Of a DNA stretch of 64,000 bases, positions 1-13,322 are shown piece after piece. The DNA comes from Puffinus mauretanicus. Lineage: Eukaryota > Chordata > Aves > Procellariiformes > Procellariidae. Each line of letters begins with the position of its first letter. Positions within the stretch are counted from its first letter, which is position 1. The notes beneath the pieces were generated by a model. The model had not been told where the DNA came from and ran no database searches. It saw only the letters and a list, made by a program, of their open reading frames with translations. The position numbers and the translations under genes are program-made. The stretch covers positions 186,001-250,000 of the forward strand of contig JAJKFH010000052.1 of assembly GCA_023333565.1 (NCBI GenBank), written 5' to 3'.

Positions 1-1181
1 TAATAGCTGACAAAAACTTCACTTAACCTACGAGTTTTGCCCAACCCACAGTTCTCATTCTTCAGTTTCTAAAAACTGAAAATACTTTCAGTATTAAAGC
101 ACCAACCTGTCATTTTTTTTTTCCCATGAAATGACATTTCATGAAGGCTGACAATAAACTAGAACTATTTTCTGACCAGAATTCACATAAATATTTTTTA
201 TTTAATATTTACACCAGCCCTGGGAAGCAATTTAGTAGGCTGGAAGCCTAGGGATACTCTCTTTCTTATGGGACTGGACGGAGCAAAAATGCTTCAGAGT
301 ACATGCACTGAAAAAGACAAAAGCTTGCTACTATCAGTATCACTGTAAGCTTCTTGAAAAACAAGTGGCCTTTTTGTTCTAAAGCCTCTCACCTGATACA
401 GGAATACAAACACTGCACTTTCACAGATATAATTCAGTCACCACTAACCCTGCCTCCATAATCCAGTAGCAACATGAACAAAAAACCTGATTTTCTGTAG
501 GTGATACGTGTGAAAATGCTGTAATAATACTGTTGAACTAGTAACTCTATCTAGCACTGATGTAATTATATAATACATATTGATTATATACTTATACTGT
601 AGCATAATCAAAATAGTCCACAATAGTTAACAAACTATATGAGCTGCTCAGAAAATGAATACAACACTTTCGAACATGTAAGGGAAACCTCAGACAATAT
701 ACTGGGACTTTTATCAGTCATACACTGGCAGTTCAACATTCATTTCAGCCTGAAAATAGAGCTATAAATGTGTCTATAATTAAAAGCATTTTAAAGTTTA
801 CTATATATCACAATTTTAACCTGTAAGTAGTATTTTCCTACTGGCCTGAAGTGAAAGTGTCTCTGTAAAAGTCAACATTACACCATCAATATTAGCCAGT
901 AGATTTCAATATCCTAAAATTCTGACTTCAGAACATTCAAAAGGCAGAGCAGGAGCAAGAATGGACACAGAGACAAGTTTAAGGCTTTTCAAGCATGTTT
1001 TTTCCCCTTTTATCAAAACCACCTGTACTACATAAAGCTTTAAATCTTCATCCAGAGACACAGAGACATAATGGAATGGCACCAAGCCCACAGCACAGAG
1101 AATCAGCTATTTAATTGGGATCCCATCCAGGGATCTGGGGAGGTGGGAAAAGCTGAAAGCACAAAACACAAACCGTAGATA

Positions 1182-1207
1182 CTCTCTCTCTCTCAAAAAA
1201 AAAAAAA
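1182..1207 (+). repeat. (CT)n followed by A run
   Basis: Six CT units followed by 13 adenines; simple sequence. Confidence 0.9.
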
Positions 1208-4200
1208 GAAAACCCAAAACCACAAACAGGCCTAGAAGCTGTAGGAAAACACTTTCTTCCAATTTAACAGCTGTTTGGCAAGAAGGGTGCATTAGTCCTT
1301 TCTGAATAAATTTACTAAAAGCATTTCAGCCTGGCTGTATACAGCCCAGAACGGTCTTTGTACATAGGGTGAGTACACAGAAAAAAAAAAACAACGTAGA
1401 ATGAATAACCACGGTTCTTTACTTGTCAAGGCAGATTCAGAAAATGGGTCAAATTCTGCCCTCTCTTACTGCCTTCTGTAGAGAGAAGGGCTCTATTATG
1501 GGAGTAAACACAGAAGAATTTGGCCAGAACATTTCTGGCTAAAATGGTCCACATTTTCAAACAAAAAAAGAAACGTGAGGTTGTTGGCAACGAGACCTTG
1601 CAGTGGGCCTCTAAGTGATTTAAAAATTTATGTTCTCTCATGTTCTCTCATATGTACCTCTCTCATTTGGAGAGATGTTGGTACTGGGGAGGAGGAAAGT
1701 GGATCTGTATAAAGGCTTTTCAATCACTTCATAGTCATCACCATATCTTATCTCCCCCTAAGTCCTACCTTTTAGAAACAAACACTAATAAAGGTCATTT
1801 GTCAGATTTATCAGAGAAGCTGGATCCGGCAAAGCCCCTACTGGACTTGATGCAATCTCGGCTGCTCCCTGAGGCAAAGAAAATCAACCACTTAGAACAG
1901 CATTTTGCTCGGGTTTTTGTCACTTTCTCTCAGGAAGGCTGATTTACTTGAAGCTCTGTAAGGAGGGAGGGAATGAGCCATGGGGTGGCTCTGGAGCGCC
2001 CTGACGAGCTGGCTGAAGGCTTGGTGGCACCCTGCCTGCCACAGCCACTGCAGATGGACTGAGCCGCCCCAAGGACATCCTGCACCTCCTGTGACCAAGT
2101 CAGCAACTGAAACCTTTGCCTAAAGCTCAGGGGCAGCTCACCCACTGTGGGATGAGCTCCTTCTGCATTAACTGTTACCATGAAGTGAAATGAGGGAAGG
2201 CGAAACCAGGCCATTGAGCTCCTGGACGTCCACGCAAAGGCGGCATCTCTTCTGGCCTTCTTCATGCAGCGTGCCTCCCAACAGACCTGCCTCATCCAGC
2301 AGGAAGAGGCTGGACAGCCTTTCAGCGGTATTTTAGACAGCTGGCTTTGGGGTGAGGATCTGCCCCGGTACTGGCTTTAGCACTTAGCAATTGCATCAAG
2401 AGGATGCTAAAGTGTTGCAGAGAAATAGGGCTCCAAAACTGTTTGAGCATTTAGATGTAGTATTTTCGTACCACTTTCACTGTTATGTCATTTACCAAGC
2501 CAGGCATTCCAGATGGCCTTACTGTTTAGCAAACAGATGAAATAAGATTAGAGGTCAGACTCTGTTTCTCATTTCTATTGGCTTTCCGAGCTGGACAGAA
2601 AACATTAAATGTGGCCTGGAATACAATGCTATTTAGTCCTGGGCACCAGTGCCTAGTGCACTCCAGGCCCTGGCCCTATGTCCATTCAGAGGGGAGGCTG
2701 TGGATCACCCCCCAGCCTTGCTGTCCGTTTTAGGACCCCTTTTCTTCTCCCAGTCTAAAGAAAACAGTTATGTTCCTCACCAACTTTCCTCCATCTACTT
2801 AGAGAGCTTATTAACTATCCAGGCATGAAATTCCTCTATAAATACACATGCGTGCTTTCCAAACTGGAGTTCTGCCATGCCTCTTTCCCCAGACTAAATA
2901 ATAGCAAAGACTACCCGTAAGGACAAGCACGAGAAAGTAACCTAGCACAACTGCACGACACTACAGAATATTCACATTCAAACACTTGTGGTCTGGTGGA
3001 CAGCTATACTCATCAGTATCGACTGCTCCCACAAGCATTAATCACTCTTTGCCTCACCTCATCATTTGCTGGCACTCTGAATTGGGTGAGCCTGCAGGTC
3101 TTCAAGTTGCACTGTTCCCAGTTGTTTCAAAGCAGACTAACAAGGATAAATGTGTAGGCCACTCTGTAAATGTCTGCCCATATATACTGTTTGTCGGCAA
3201 CCCAAGAACCAGCCAGACAATAAAGCCAAAATCACGTGGTAGTACACCAAAGTCAGCAAGACAGCTTCTCAACTGGAATAAACCAATGCATATAATTGAG
3301 TAAACAAGGTATCTCGTTAGTCTTAACTGGATATCTCGACCTGTGAGTTTTCAAAGCAATTTTATGACCTGTGGACCACTACACAAAAGGATATAAACAT
3401 GCATCTCTGCCTTTTGAAATAATTTATTAAAGCAAATTCACTTAAGTATACACAGGAGGAAGGGAAAGTGCAGAAACAATTCACTCTGAATTTTGTTATG
3501 ACTTTCAACTTCAAGCAAACATCGTCAACAAAAGGGAAAAAAATAACATTACAGATAAAAGGTATTCTATCTCTTTACCAGACTGCATACAAAAATGTCA
3601 AGTCTCCGCTTGTTTGCCTGTCTGTTTTGGAAGTCTGATAAAATGGCCAAATGGGAATGTGCAGGCTTCTTTGAGCAGCTTTTCAAATCTGAGAAAAAAT
3701 ACTAGTTAAACAGTGGAATTTCATACTCTGACCATTTTGTGAAGATATATTCAGCTATAACTTTCATCTTCTGTGATCAAACAGAGGTATGTTGCAGTTA
3801 AATGATAGGGTAGTTTCCTGCACTAAGTATCACTAGTTAGCAACATGTTGAGATATAGCTGTACTTTTAAACTGCTTATTGTTTGTATTACAGTAGAACC
3901 TATGGATTTCAAAGAGATTGGGAAATGCATTCAGTTTGCAAATGAGAAGCTTGAAGTGGAAGGCCCAAATACCCTCAAGTTCTGCGTACAGCTTCACTCA
4001 AGAAAGCCAATGTTTCATCTACAAGTGATCATGTTTTTGCAGTGTCAAAAAGCAAGATGAATGCATGGAGGGGCAAAAGCCTTACAGGTTTTAGTGGGAT
4101 CTTTGTGGATGTGGGATCTCTGTTTTGGTGGATTCTCTGTAGAAGAACCAGCATTCTCTTTCCTATTTCATAGATGCAGCAGTCAGGCACAACCAGTCCT

Positions 4201-6450
4201 TAAATAGCAGACACTTGAACTTTCAAGAGAATTTTGGTTGGATTTGGAATCTGGTAGAAGATCTGTATGTAGATAGCAAGTCTAACAGTCACCTTTGCTA
4301 GTGTGAAACTCTTGTTCTCTTTCAGCAGAGAGTAACTTTTCCAGAAACAAAAATTTAAATCTTCTGTAGGTTAAAATATGATTAAAGCAGGCTCTAGTCT
4401 TCAGTGTTGCTCCTGCACAACTGTTCAGGTCTGTGAACACTTTTGGAATGTATTTGGGAGGGAATTGTGTAGCCTAAAAATTCCAACTCTTTTTCATCAA
4501 TCCCAGTTTACTCTCAGTCCAGGACTGTTAGAAGAGCAAAAGAACAGTTAGTTTCTTCCAGTTCAGAAAGAGCAGATACCGACCTGAATGAAGACCTATT
4601 GGGGACTACACTGCCCACCCATCCCAGGGAAACTTGAGGAAGGAGTATTACAGTACTGTATCTTTCCTGATTGCTAGGAAACGTATGCCAACTCAGTGGC
4701 TGTTAAATCGGACTTCAACAACCAAGAGCCTTAACATTGGCCACAAAGCTATCAACATGAAAAGACCAGAGAAAAACCTGTGATGCATAACACTTTCGGC
4801 ACACTTTGCCAGCACGTGCAGGAAGAGTAACACTTGAGCACAGCCACAGTGGTCTCTGTTTTCTGCCTCCACTTCCAACTTCCAGAGCAGTTATGAAAGG
4901 GCAAGGCTAGAAGGGCAAGCAGAGACTTCAATGCATTTCCTCTTGCTTTTTTGTTAAACAAGTTTTCATATTGGCATGAAAAATTTCAAAGCAGAAATAT
5001 TTCTAACTCTAGCATGTCCACCAGGAGCATAAACTATTAAGGTGCTTTTGGTTAAAGAAAGTCTCAAGCAATCTGTTCAGTCAAACCAACACTATGTAAG
5101 AGGTTGTCACAGCAAATATTAAAAGGGTTACAGAGAAGGTTTGGGGACAAGATAGAGCTAAAAGTCACTCAGCAAGAGAAATTAAACAAAACAGATGCAT
5201 CCACAAGAAAGGAATTCTGCATTAAGAATAAAAATCAAGCTTAAAAGTTTGGATTATTACTCAAACTACAGTGATTTATATGTACTTTAACTGAGATGGA
5301 TTTTGAACTGCATTAGATTAGAAAGCCAACTCACTTGGATCACTACTGCTGCTCTGGGGGCAATGAATATTTTTGTAGATGAAAACCAGTAGAACAGCTT
5401 GAGTACATCCGTGACTACCAACAGGCTACTATACTTGGAAAAGAACATGTACCTGAAATTCTTTGTTCAAGTATGAAGCAGAGCAAGATATATATTGTTT
5501 TTCACACTCAGGATATAAATATATAGTACCCTCTATGCCTAACTCACCAACATTTTGCAGCAAGAATCATGAGCTTGTGCCTCTTGTGATTATTGATGAT
5601 GATTCTTACCTTCCATTTAAATGCTTCGAGGAGACGATGGAAAAACCCACGAACTTTTAAAATTAAATACAATGACTGTTAATATGAATAAGACTTTACA
5701 GAGGGGAGATTTTTCTCTGCTTACTGTAAACGTAAAGATCAGTGTTGAAGAGCTCAATACAGCGTAGGTGGTTTGGGTACAAGATACTTTCAAACAGCAG
5801 GAACAAAGACAAGTATTGCTGAAAGGTCTTCACATTTACCTTGAGTAGTCTTCATGTCACGCAGTTCTCTGTGAAATCAGAGTAGCCCTCTAATTTGAGC
5901 AAGGGCTGCCCCCTTACCCCTGGGCCATTCCATTTTAAAACTCTCCTAACAGGCAAAGGCTACACAAATTTGGGCTTGAGTTTTCATTCCCATTTAAACC
6001 TTTAGCATGCCACAGTGTTTCTGAAACGCAGCTTGTCTGGCAAAAGTGTCCCTCTCCTCTCCTCACATGTTTGCTTACCCCCACCCCTCCACTGCTGAGG
6101 TGATGGCAGCAGAATACACTTGAAGTCTGAAGGACACAGAGGATGCTAGCACATCTAAAGGCAGCTGACTCTTACTCAAAAGACCTGGGCTGTCTCTGTG
6201 GCTGTCAGAGAACCTGGGGTCCTGCCTGACCCTGGGAAAGCCATTCAGTTTTTCCTTGCCTCCAGTGCCTTGCCAGCAAACACAAGATGACCCTGCATCT
6301 TTCCTTCCATCCCTTGCGTGGTCAAACCGTGAAAAGCTTCTTACCTTGTTCACACACAGCTGGAAGTTCACATTGGTAGGACATTTGACACACAGAGAAA
6401 ATATTTTTAGTGATCATCATTTACCTGAGGAAAATCTGCTAGCACAAGGC

Positions 6451-6468
6451 AAAAAAAAAAAAAAAAAA
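6451..6468 (+). repeat. Poly(A) run, 18 nt
   Basis: Uninterrupted adenines with no recognisable retroposed sequence in front. Confidence 0.9.
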
Positions 6469-7394
6469 TCTATTAAGCCTAAAGTTTCCAACATGGAAGC
6501 ATAACTCAGTCCTGCTATGAACTGAGAACTTTCTGCCTAACTTACTGCATGCCACATAGAAAGCAAGAAACAAAAGGAAAGCTGGGCAAAAGAAAACAGT
6601 AAAATATCACGTCTCCCATTCTCTATGGATTTCACTAAATTAAGTAGCTAGCCAGGGCAGATGAATCAACAGTCAAAACATGTACAGCTGCTCCATCTCA
6701 AACACAGGTGGCTTGATTCTCAGTTTACAAGGCTGTCAGCCAGAAATTTCTTTGTTTGAGGAACTGGGGTTTGACCCCAGCTGTTTTTCAGAATGCAAAA
6801 CAGCTCTAATGTTATGTTTTAATTGTGCCCAATGCTGTGCCCTCTGCCTCCTACTTCAGGCTGTCTCTGAAGTGCAAATTACACATGGGTAGATGTAGAG
6901 TCTGGGATAGCTTCCAAATTCTCCCATAAAGAAACATAGTCCTCAACTCCAGCTGCACTGTGCAGAAAGTCCTTTCAGCTGCAAGAATACTAAGCATTGA
7001 TGAATCACTCTGTGTAAGTAACAGAGAATGGGTAAGTAACACAGGTAAGAAATATTACAGGAAATGTAATGCTACAGACAGAGTAAGGGTATCAAGCTAC
7101 TTCATTTCTAGGAGGTGAAAGCCACAGTCTCTCTCCTGGACAGGTTCTCCTCACTCCAGCACAGACAAACTCCTGCAGTTTCTCTGGTGCTATATTTAAT
7201 CCACTGATAATGCCAATTACTTTAGCCCACACATATGCTTTTCTCTACCAAAGATACAAGCTCCCTCATCACCCAGATTGCTTCTGAGCGTAGAAACACC
7301 TTCTGCCTCTTTTGCTAGTATCTATGCTTTTGTGCATATTTATTTTCCTGACATTTAAACACTTCATTATTCCTGAAAGGCTGTTTGGGGGAAA

Positions 7395-8276
7395 GCAGAG
7401 ATGATACTAAATTAGGAGGAGCTGTGGACTCCCCTGAGAGTAGACAGGCCTTACAGAGAGATGTGAATAGACTACAGAGCTGGGCAATCACCAACCATAT
7501 GATATTTAACAGGAGCAAGTGCTCACCACCTGAGACGGGGTAACCCTAGTTATATGTACAAATTGGGCGAGGAGAGGCTGGAGAGCAGCCCTGTAGAAAG
7601 ATCTGGGGGTTTGGGTTGTTGGCAAGTTGAATATGAGTCAATGGTGTGCCCTGGCAGCCGAAGGAGCCAATCGTGTCCTGGGGTGCATCAAGCACAGCAT
7701 AGCTATCTGGTTGAGGAAGGCGATTGTCCCACTCTGCTCTGCACTGGTGCAGCCCCACCTCAAGCACTGTGTGCAGTTTTGGGCGCCTCAGTACAAGGAC
7801 ATCAAACTTTTAGAATGTGTCCAGAGGAGGGCGACCAAGATAGTGAAAGGTCTCAAGGGTAAGACTTATGAGGAGCGGCTGGGGTCACTTGGTTTGTTCA
7901 GCTTGGAGAAGAGAAGGCTGAGGGGTGACCTCATCGCAGTCTACACCTTCCTAAAGGAGGGCAGTGGAGCGGGAGCTGCTGATCTCCTCTCTCTGGTGAC
8001 CAGTGTCAGGATGCGAGGAAATGGAAAGCAGCTGCGTGAGGGGAAGTTCAGATTGGACATCAGGAAAAGGTTCTTCACTGAGAGGGTGGTCGGTCACCGG
8101 AACAGGCTCCCCAGGGAACTGGTCATGACACCAAGCCTGTCAAAGATTAAGGAGTGTCTGGATGATGCTCTTAGTCATATAGTTTAGTTTTAGGTAGTCC
8201 TGCGAGGAGCAGGGAGTTGGACTTGATGATTCTCATGGGTCCCTTCCAACTTCAGATATTCCATGATTCTGTGAAA
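7395..8276 (+). mobile_element. CR1 LINE, 5'-truncated, with readable ORF2 tail
   Basis: Plus-strand CR1 retrotransposon (non-LTR, chicken repeat 1 clade). It begins abruptly inside ORF2 and ends in the usual CR1 tail, a proline-poor 3' UTR followed by TTCCATGATTCTGTGA. The region 7627-8187 is open for 186 codons and reads through the conserved C-terminal part of the reverse transcriptase ORF, with RRATKIVKGL, YEERLGSLGLFSLEKRRLRG, GKFRLDIRKRFFTERVV and HRNRLPRELV blocks. Upstream codons from about 7395 are CR1-like but interrupted. The 5' truncation is typical of target-primed insertion; the copy lacks the endonuclease and polymerase core and cannot move on its own. It lies antisense to PITPNM3 in intron 2. 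An uninterrupted tail suggests a comparatively young insertion. Confidence 0.93.
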
Positions 8277-9987
8277 GAGTACATGCACAAAAATTACAGA
8301 ACACCAAATCCTCCTTTCCTTTACCTCTCATAGATGCCCTATTGTTACCTTCCCCCCCGCCTTTTTCTTTGTTAATTGATGATGCTAATCAGATCAACAG
8401 AACAGCCTACTCACTGTTATATGGTTTACAGGCTGCAGCACCAGAAAACAAGAAACTTCAAAAGTAAGTGCAAGAAGCCAATAATGAGATAATCTGTACC
8501 AGAGAAGGTTTTCTTCCTATGCCCTACTGGTAATATACAGGCCAGCAAACATAAGAGTTTATGTTCCCACTAGGAAGTTATGAAATATAAATGCAGTACT
8601 GTCATCCTTCAAGTAATCCAGTAACAGGTCCTTGTAAACACCATCTTTTCCTTCAAACAATTTGGAGATTTTGAAGCTTGCTGCCAGATTGGAAGGCAGG
8701 TTGATAACGTCAATTTAGTAATATTCACTTCTGCCTCATGAGGACTCTCTCTTAGAATGGACAGCTCACTCCCACCTTCCATCCCATCTTTCTAAGAGCT
8801 GGTACTGAAAACCATACACCATTTCTGCTTTTTTCCAGAAGCACAAAAAACAGCAAAAGGCTTGTATCAGAATTCTCTTCTTCCAACTTAAAAATCTGTT
8901 GGAACAAGCACAGATATCAACTTACGAACAGACAAAGTAATGGCATCCTTCTTGCACTCTTTTCAAAATTGGGTTACACTTTTCCTTCAAGACTCATTAA
9001 TAAGAGATGCAAGGTTCTAATGGCTGGGATCTGATGACGCAAACACATAATTGACCAGTTAGGCTAGAACATCACCTTGGTGCTGTACAAAGCTGATCTC
9101 CTGCTTCACTGCCTTTACCAAAACACTTGCAAGGCAGTCAGGACAAGCACACGGCTGAGAAAGCCTCCACATTTGCTTCAGTGAGGCCAATGATGGACAC
9201 CAGTATTAAAACATGGCACTGTTCAATTCTTTTTTTCTTCCTTACGCATTTAAACTTAAGAGGAAGCCCACTTACAATGCCCAGTTGCCAGCATAAAGAA
9301 AAGAAAAACTGAAATCTCAACCATCTCAAATAGGAATTTCCCATAAAGTAATACCCTTTTCCATCCATTCCTCCAAAAATGCATGAACATCAGGAGTTCT
9401 GATTACCTATGCAAGAGGTACAGAGAAGCAGCAGCTACCAAACCAACTTTAGAAGTGCCTAGAGAGTGAGTCTGACTATCACTACCCACAAGTTTGGGTA
9501 GTGGAAGATGGGGATACACCATGCACTCCCTAGCACAAAGTCAATTTCCTGAGGGAAAAGTCAGCTTCACCCTTGCTGTGGGACACGTTATCTTTGAGTA
9601 ATGACAAAGGGAGGCATGGCAGCAGAAGCAATTGCTCAGATGACAGTGTCCATTCAGAGACCCCAAAGGCTGACATCAAATGCCAAATATAGCCAGAAAG
9701 AATATGATCTGGGATCATTTCCCTATGATTGATTAATTAAACTGTTGCTTCTCCTCACTTCTTTATTAAAACACAGTACTTTCAGGTTGCAACACCTAGT
9801 GAACCTGTTTCGCATATGAAGCAGTACTGACCAAGGCAAATGAAATACCCCAAGGCCTCAACCATAGCTGGATCTCCTTAAAACATTCCAGAACAACTAA
9901 CAACCAGCAGTAAGATACTGACTTAACATGTTTAAACATGCATTGCATTCTCTAGAAAGTAAATTTAATTGTAGTTAGGCTACTGGA

Positions 9988-10507
9988 TGTCGTGGTTTAA
10001 CCTGGCAGGCAGCCAAATACCACGCAGCCGCTCACTCACTCCCCCCCACTCCCAGCGGGACGGGGAGAGAATCGGAAGGGTAAGAGTGAGGAAAACTCGT
10101 GGGTTGAGATAAAGACAGTTTAATAGAACAGGAAAAAAAAGGAAAATAATAATGATAATGATAAAATGTACAAAATGAGTGATGCACAATGCAATTGCTC
10201 ACCACCCGCGCTGACCGATAACCAAGTAGCGATCGGTACTTCCTGGATCACGCCTACTCTTCATATACTGAGCATGACGTCACATGGTATGGAATACCCC
10301 ATTAGCCAGCTGGGCTGGCTGTCCTGACTATGTTCCCTCCCATCTTGTGTACCTAGCTCAGTCAGTAGGCACGGGAGCTGTCCTTGGACTAGGAGGGCAC
10401 TTAGCAACAACTGAAAACATCAGTGTGTTATCAACATTCTCCTCATACTAAATCCAAAACACAGCACTAGGAAGAAATTTAACCCTATCCCAGCCGAAAC
10501 CAGGACA
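9988..10507 (-). mobile_element. Solo LTR of an avian endogenous retrovirus (ERVL-type), minus orientation
   Basis: On the plus strand it starts TGTCGTGGTTTAACC and ends CGAAACCAGGACA, the reverse complement of the TGTCCTGGTTTCGGC...GGTTAAACCACGACA structure of a common bird LTR. The direct 5-bp flanks are identical, CTGGA at 9983-9987 and CTGGA at 10508-10512. A 5-bp target-site duplication fits ERVL-type integrases. In its own orientation it has a CRE-like TGACGTCA (10275-10282), a weakened TATA (CAGTATATGAAG) and a polyadenylation hexamer ATTAAA. No gag, pol or env sequence adjoins it, so it is the remnant of LTR-LTR recombination. It is co-oriented with PITPNM3. Confidence 0.88.
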
Positions 10508-10990
10508 CTGGAATAGAACCATTTTTTTCCCTAGTTCAGCCACTGGCACAGTTTGTGGCTCTGGGTAAGATGATTCCACTCTGTGCTGATTTCTTCAGCC
10601 TGTCTCCACCCATCTACTCAGAAGGAAAGGTGACAAAGACAAGGCTGCAAAAGACATCCCTTGTGCATTTGCAAAGAGTTTAGTACAATAAGGCTTTTGT
10701 ACCGGCCAAAGGCTGTATGTGATCATTGTAAGATACTACACATAAACAACGTTATCTTTGGTTGCTTAATAGACCAATGCCACTTACTGTAGAAATGAAG
10801 GAGTCCATTTGCCCATACCTCTTTTCTTCTGGAAATCTAACTGAACAAAACTTGATTTGAAGAGCATTTTTGCAAGCTAAGTAGAAAGTAATCAAAACAT
10901 GGAAATACTTGTGTCAAACTCTCTTGGTACAGTGGGCAATTACTGTTTATTAACATTTTAGTCTCCTGCAAAATGTATTTTGAAGTCTGC
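10508..10990. other. Unique-looking spacer between two inverted LTRs
   Basis: These 483 bp separate the two LTRs. The first five bases are the right copy of the CTGGA duplication. I see no primer-binding site, polypurine tract or retroviral coding block, so this is host DNA and not the interior of a provirus. Confidence 0.7.
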
Positions 10991-11578
10991 TGTCCCGGTT
11001 TCGGCTGGGATAGAGTTAACCTTCTAATAGCTAGGGGGTGCTGTGTTTTGGGTTTGGTATGAGAGAAATGTTGATGGCCCATTGATGTTTTGGTTGTTGC
11101 TGAGTGATGCCTCCACCAGGGACTTCTCAGCCTCCCATGCTCTGCCAGGTGCACAGGAAGCTGGGGGGGGGGGGGACGGGACGGGAACGGGGGACGGGCT
11201 TAGCCAGGGCGTTTGACCCAGCTGGCCAATGGGGTATTCCATATCATGTGACATCATGCTCAGTATATAAACTAGGAGGGGTGGTCCATGAAGGGGGGGT
11301 TCTCGCAGCTCGGGACGGGCTGGGCGTCAGTCAGCCGGTGGTGAGCAGTTGCATTGTGCATTGCCTGCTTTGTATATTCTATTATTATTGTTGTTATCAT
11401 TATTATTATTACTGTTCTACTTTGTTTTATTTCAATTATTCAACTGTTTTTATTTCAACCCATGAGTTTTCCTACTTGCGCCCTCCCGATTCTCTCCCCC
11501 ATCCTACTGTGGGGGAGGGGAGAGGGTGAGCAAGCGGCTGCGTGGTGTTTAGTTGCTGGCTGGGGTTAAACCACGACA
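10991..11578 (+). mobile_element. Solo LTR of the same ERVL-type family, plus orientation
   Basis: Starts TGTCCCGGTTTCGGC and ends GGTTAAACCACGACA, the same family as the LTR at 9988-10507 but inverted and about 70 bp longer. U3 promoter elements look intact: CCAAT (11225-11229) and TATATAA (11264-11270). A T-rich region with ATT/GTT repeats (about 11380-11415) and a degraded polyadenylation signal follow. An extra G run lies at 11163-11176. The flanks (TCTGC before, GTCCT after) do not match, so no clear target-site duplication remains. No internal retroviral genes are next to it. It is antisense to PITPNM3. Confidence 0.87.
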
Positions 11579-12487
11579 GTCCTTTTCTATGACTTAGCTT
11601 GAATACGGACTACGTTCAGCAAATTTCAAGTGCATTTTTTGTTCTTATTAGTCTATGATCCATGCCTCAGCAACTCCAAAAATGCAGTCATCACACTGAC
11701 CTTTGTTCAAAGCATTCTTGAACAACAGATGTTGACAATTCAAAAGAATACTCCATCAAGCACAGTAAGCGATCATACTCCCAAAGACAGAACCCAATAA
11801 CATTTTTTGCACCAAAGAAACTACCTCATCTAAAATATCTGAATCATCATCATTTTAGTTCTCTTTTTTAACAAAATTTGAAGTATGAGTTGGTGCTCAA
11901 AGTTACAATTCCACCTTCACATGGAATTTGGAAACATCACTGAAACCCTCAAGACAGCTGTTTTAAGCATGTGGTAGGAGACCACTGAAAAGCACAAAGG
12001 CGTGGAGGAAAATCAGCAGATGCTATTTTTCTTTTCTATTTCCAACTCTTCCAATCACTAAAGCTTAAGATTTCAATGCAGCTTAAACAATTTAGGTATC
12101 CTATTCTCACTGAACACCCAGTGGGAAGAGAGCACCGTCTCTCATTCTTTTCATGCCTAGATGTCTCCAATACACATTTAATTTTGATCCACATAAGCAG
12201 TTTATCACATATTAAATTATTATCTCTCACTAAAATTCTGTTATTAGAGGATTAATAACTCAGTAACAGATGTCGTTCATTATCTATAGATAGCAGTCAC
12301 TTTTTATTTCAAGTAACAATTATAGAAAGGATAGCGACTATCATTAGAAGCATTTCAGGCTACATAGACTGCTCCTGACTTAAAAAATTAAGAAGTATTT
12401 AATGAAAGCTGTATTACATACTAAATCAATATACTTCACACACAGCATTCTGTGTTCAAAAAATAGAGGTATCATGACATTTCTCCT

Positions 12488-12531
12488 AAATATATTTAAA
12501 ATATAATATGTAAAATATTATATATACACAT
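12488..12531 (+). repeat. TA-rich low-complexity tract
   Basis: AAATATATTTAAAATATAAT and similar A/T-only text with a TATATATA core; simple sequence. Confidence 0.8.
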
Positions 12532-13193
12532 CTACCCTCTTCCTTCCAAACTTTGGAAATCATGCTGCCATAGAAGAGCTGTGACAGTGGGCAGCATTAG
12601 AAATGGAAAAATTATTGCACAGACATTCCGACTTTAAAGTAGTTTATGTCAAAAGAGGAATTAAGAGAATGGAGGCAGTATACTGGGACAAGGAAGATTT
12701 GGGATTGTCTTCTCCATTCCAAAATCCAATGCATTATATACAAAGTGCTCTTGCTAAAGTTCGCCACTGCAGCAGCCACACAGCTAAACAGCATTGGCTA
12801 GCACATGGAATACAGCATACTAGATCCAGAACTGTTACTGACAAAAAATGAGGCCCATTTCAATTGGACCTGAGCAACTCCTGCTGCGTCCTATTCTAGG
12901 CAAATAGAGTGAGCAAGGTTCTGGGAGGGAAGGTTGCATAAGCCTTTGAATCACTTCAGTTTGACAAAAACGTAGAGAATATTCTCAAGCATGAAGAGGA
13001 AGAGGGGCTTGATGGGAGCATGGGATGCTTTTCAAAAATGAAGATTAAGATTTCACCTTTCTTTTTTCCAAATCTTTCCAAATTGGGGGTTCTCAATTTA
13101 TGTAACGTTCAGTATTCTTGATTTTCAGAGCCTGGGTACTCTGAAAAAACAGACTTAAAAAAAACCCCTTCAAACCAGACACCTCAAATTTAT

Positions 13194-13262
13194 AGTACTT
13201 AATATAAAGGTATTATAATATCTAATAGTACTTAATATAAAGGCATTAATATAAAAGGTATT
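13194..13262 (+). repeat. 33-bp tandem duplication beside nested CR1
   Basis: AGTACTTAATATAAAGGTATT (13194-13214) recurs with one change at 13227-13247, and a partial third AATATAAAAGGTATT follows. It abuts the left edge of the outer CR1. Confidence 0.8.
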
Positions 13263-13264
13263 GT

Positions 13265-13322
13265 GCATGTTCTGGGTGATGAATGGATTGAGAGCAGCCC
13301 TGCAGAAATGGACTTGGGGATA
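13265..13322 (+). mobile_element. Left part of outer CR1, split by a second CR1
   Basis: The text from about 13265 (TGATGAATGGATTGAGAGCA...GGACTTGGGGATA) matches the CR1 segment that in other copies continues with CTGGTGG and AAAAATTGGACATGAG. Here that continuation appears only after 13967. The simplest reading is one CR1 interrupted by a later insertion. The left edge is not sharp. Confidence 0.7.

Noticed and set aside
1930..2295. 121-codon minus-strand frame in a locally GC-richer stretch, as PITPNM3 exon 3
   Set aside because: It does not resemble the expected continuation of PITPNM3 after FFDAR, and I see no fitting phase-1 acceptor.
9988..11578. A single provirus bounded by the two LTRs
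   Set aside because: The LTRs are in opposite orientation, the left one has its own target-site duplication, and the spacer has no retroviral sequence.
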